A stretch of DNA of 64,000 nucleotides from Bacteroidota bacterium (GTDB taxonomy: Bacteria > Bacteroidota > Bacteroidia > Chitinophagales > Chitinophagaceae). The stretch is from positions 1-64,000 of the forward strand of contig JAGWUV010000004.1 in the NCBI GenBank assembly GCA_028875875.1, written 5' to 3'. Both the position numbers and the translations under genes were made by a program. The notes under the pieces are model-generated. The model was not told the origin of the DNA. It searched no databases and saw nothing but the letters and a program-made list of their open reading frames with translations. Below, in pieces: positions 63,141 to 64,000 of the stretch; position 1 is the first letter of the stretch; every line of letters begins with the position of its first letter.

Positions 63141-64000
63141 ATGCGATTGAAAAAAACATGGTTGTTATTGATGTTGATGAGTATGTCCTTTATGCATAAT
63201 GCAATGGCGCAAGCTAAACATAGTTTTAGTTTGGGTGATTCCGTTTTTCTATTGGACGGTAAACCTTTTCAAATGATCTCCGGAGAAATGCATTATACCC
63301 GTGTACCCCGGGAGGCATGGAGGCAGCGAATGAAAATGGCTAAGGCAATGGGGCTTAACACAATTGGTACTTATGTATTTTGGAATGTGCATGAACCACA
63401 AAAAGGGGTATATGATTTTAGCGGTAATAATGATATTGCCGAGTTTGTCAAGGAAGCACAGGAAGAAGGTTTGTGGGTGATTCTTCGTCCAAGCCCTTAT
63501 GTATGTGCTGAATGGGAGTTTGGGGGTTATCCTTACTGGTTGCAAAATGAAAAAGGTTTGGTAGTTAGAAGTAAAGAGCCTGCTTATGTTAAGGAGTATA
63601 AGGAGTACATAATGCAAGTAGGTAAGCAATTGGCACCATTACAAGTAAATCATGGCGGCAACATTTTAATGATACAAATAGAAAATGAATATGGCTCTTA
63701 TGGAAGTGATAAAGAATACCTGGAGATGAACCGAAAAATGTTTGTGGATGCTGGTTTTGATGGTTTGCTCTATACCTGTGATCCTGCTAACGACTTGGCA
63801 AAGGGACATTTGCCTGGGTTATTGCCGGCTGTTAATGGTTTGGACAAACCATTACAGGTAAAGAAACTGATCAGAGATAATCATAATGGCAAAGGGCCTT
63901 TTTATATTGCTGAATGGTATCCTGCATGGTTCGACTGGTGGGGTACGCAGCATCATACTGTTCCGGCAGAAAAATATGTTACCCGTTTAGATTCCGTGCT
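63141..64000 (+). CDS. GH35 beta-galactosidase, secreted (3' end outside the window)
   Basis: Exo-beta-galactosidase; open to the window end, so only the first 286 residues are seen. Signal peptide MRLKKTWLLLMLMSMSFMHNAMAQ. The TIM barrel starts FLLDGKPFQMISGEMHYTR, with YVFWNVHEPQKGVYDF and ILRPSPYVCAEWEFGGYP. Acid/base Glu183 lies in QIENEYGSYG and nucleophile Glu258 in YIAEWYPAWFDWWG. It follows the GntR-type regulator by 25 bp. Together with the GH43 it points to a galactose-rich target. Confidence 0.95.
   Translation, partial: MRLKKTWLLLMLMSMSFMHNAMAQAKHSFSLGDSVFLLDGKPFQMISGEMHYTRVPREAWRQRMKMAKAMGLNTIGTYVFWNVHEPQKGVYDFSGNNDIAEFVKEAQEEGLWVILRPSPYVCAEWEFGGYPYWLQNEKGLVVRSKEPAYVKEYKEYIMQVGKQLAPLQVNHGGNILMIQIENEYGSYGSDKEYLEMNRKMFVDAGFDGLLYTCDPANDLAKGHLPGLLPAVNGLDKPLQVKKLIRDNHNGKGPFYIAEWYPAWFDWWGTQHHTVPAEKYVTRLDSV

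Noticed and set aside
1-64000. CRISPR arrays, tRNA or rRNA genes, insertion sequences, integrase or prophage genes
   Set aside because: No regularly spaced direct-repeat array, no recognisable tRNA/rRNA segment and no transposase or integrase motif was found.

Overview
The window is a stretch of an AT-rich Bacteroidota chromosome, most likely a Chitinophagaceae-type soil or plant-associated organism. The evidence is two SusC/SusD outer-membrane pairs, a one-protein hybrid two-component regulator, many secreted carbohydrate-active enzymes, and starts without Shine-Dalgarno sequences. I see no tRNA, rRNA, CRISPR array, insertion sequence or prophage.

Layout. 1-2037: 3' part of clpC. 2094-8521, minus strand: a GH53 endo-galactanase, then housekeeping genes (ubiX, a PP-loop ATPase, rnhA, a PhzF-like isomerase, an acyl-CoA carboxylase beta subunit, a GNAT acetyltransferase and a thioesterase). 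8756-36406: a complete pectin locus. It holds a GH43, two CE8 pectinesterases, SusC/SusD, a CE12 acetylesterase, a LacI regulator, GH28, GH105, PL10, and the full cytoplasmic route from galacturonate and unsaturated uronates to pyruvate and glyceraldehyde-3-phosphate (uxaC, uxaB, uxaA, kduI, kduD, KDG kinase, kdgA), plus an ExuT-like transporter. 36496-39229: a double-DUF1080 protein and a Gfo/Idh/MocA oxidoreductase. 39242-45614: a ClC channel, an OmpR-type two-component pair, a stress protein and a TPR protein. 45791 to the window end: a second polysaccharide locus. It has a hybrid two-component regulator, two DUF2264 proteins, SusC/SusD, a BNR_4 protein, GH88, GH43, a GntR/LacI-type chimeric regulator and a GH35 beta-galactosidase cut by the window edge. 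Its contents suggest a glucuronate-containing, galactose-rich glycan such as type II arabinogalactan.

Regulation visible in the DNA. An 18-bp LacI-type site (core GGGAACGWTTGCGTA) lies 85-126 bp before the first gene of each main pectin unit and in the lacI/GH28 divergent region, which defines a probable regulon. In the second locus, 11-bp C-rich direct repeats with a 22-bp period precede the first DUF2264 gene and the second susC, and fit an AraC-type DNA-binding domain of the hybrid regulator. A third signal is a bipartite leader element (GTGTGCGACGCAA, about 22-23 variable bases, AGCCGGTWAC). It occurs three times, always sense and directly before a start codon (pectinesterase, uxaC, YhcH-like). 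I do not recognise it and consider it the most novel feature here. Both susD genes are followed by strong hairpins that may separate SusCD expression from the downstream enzymes.
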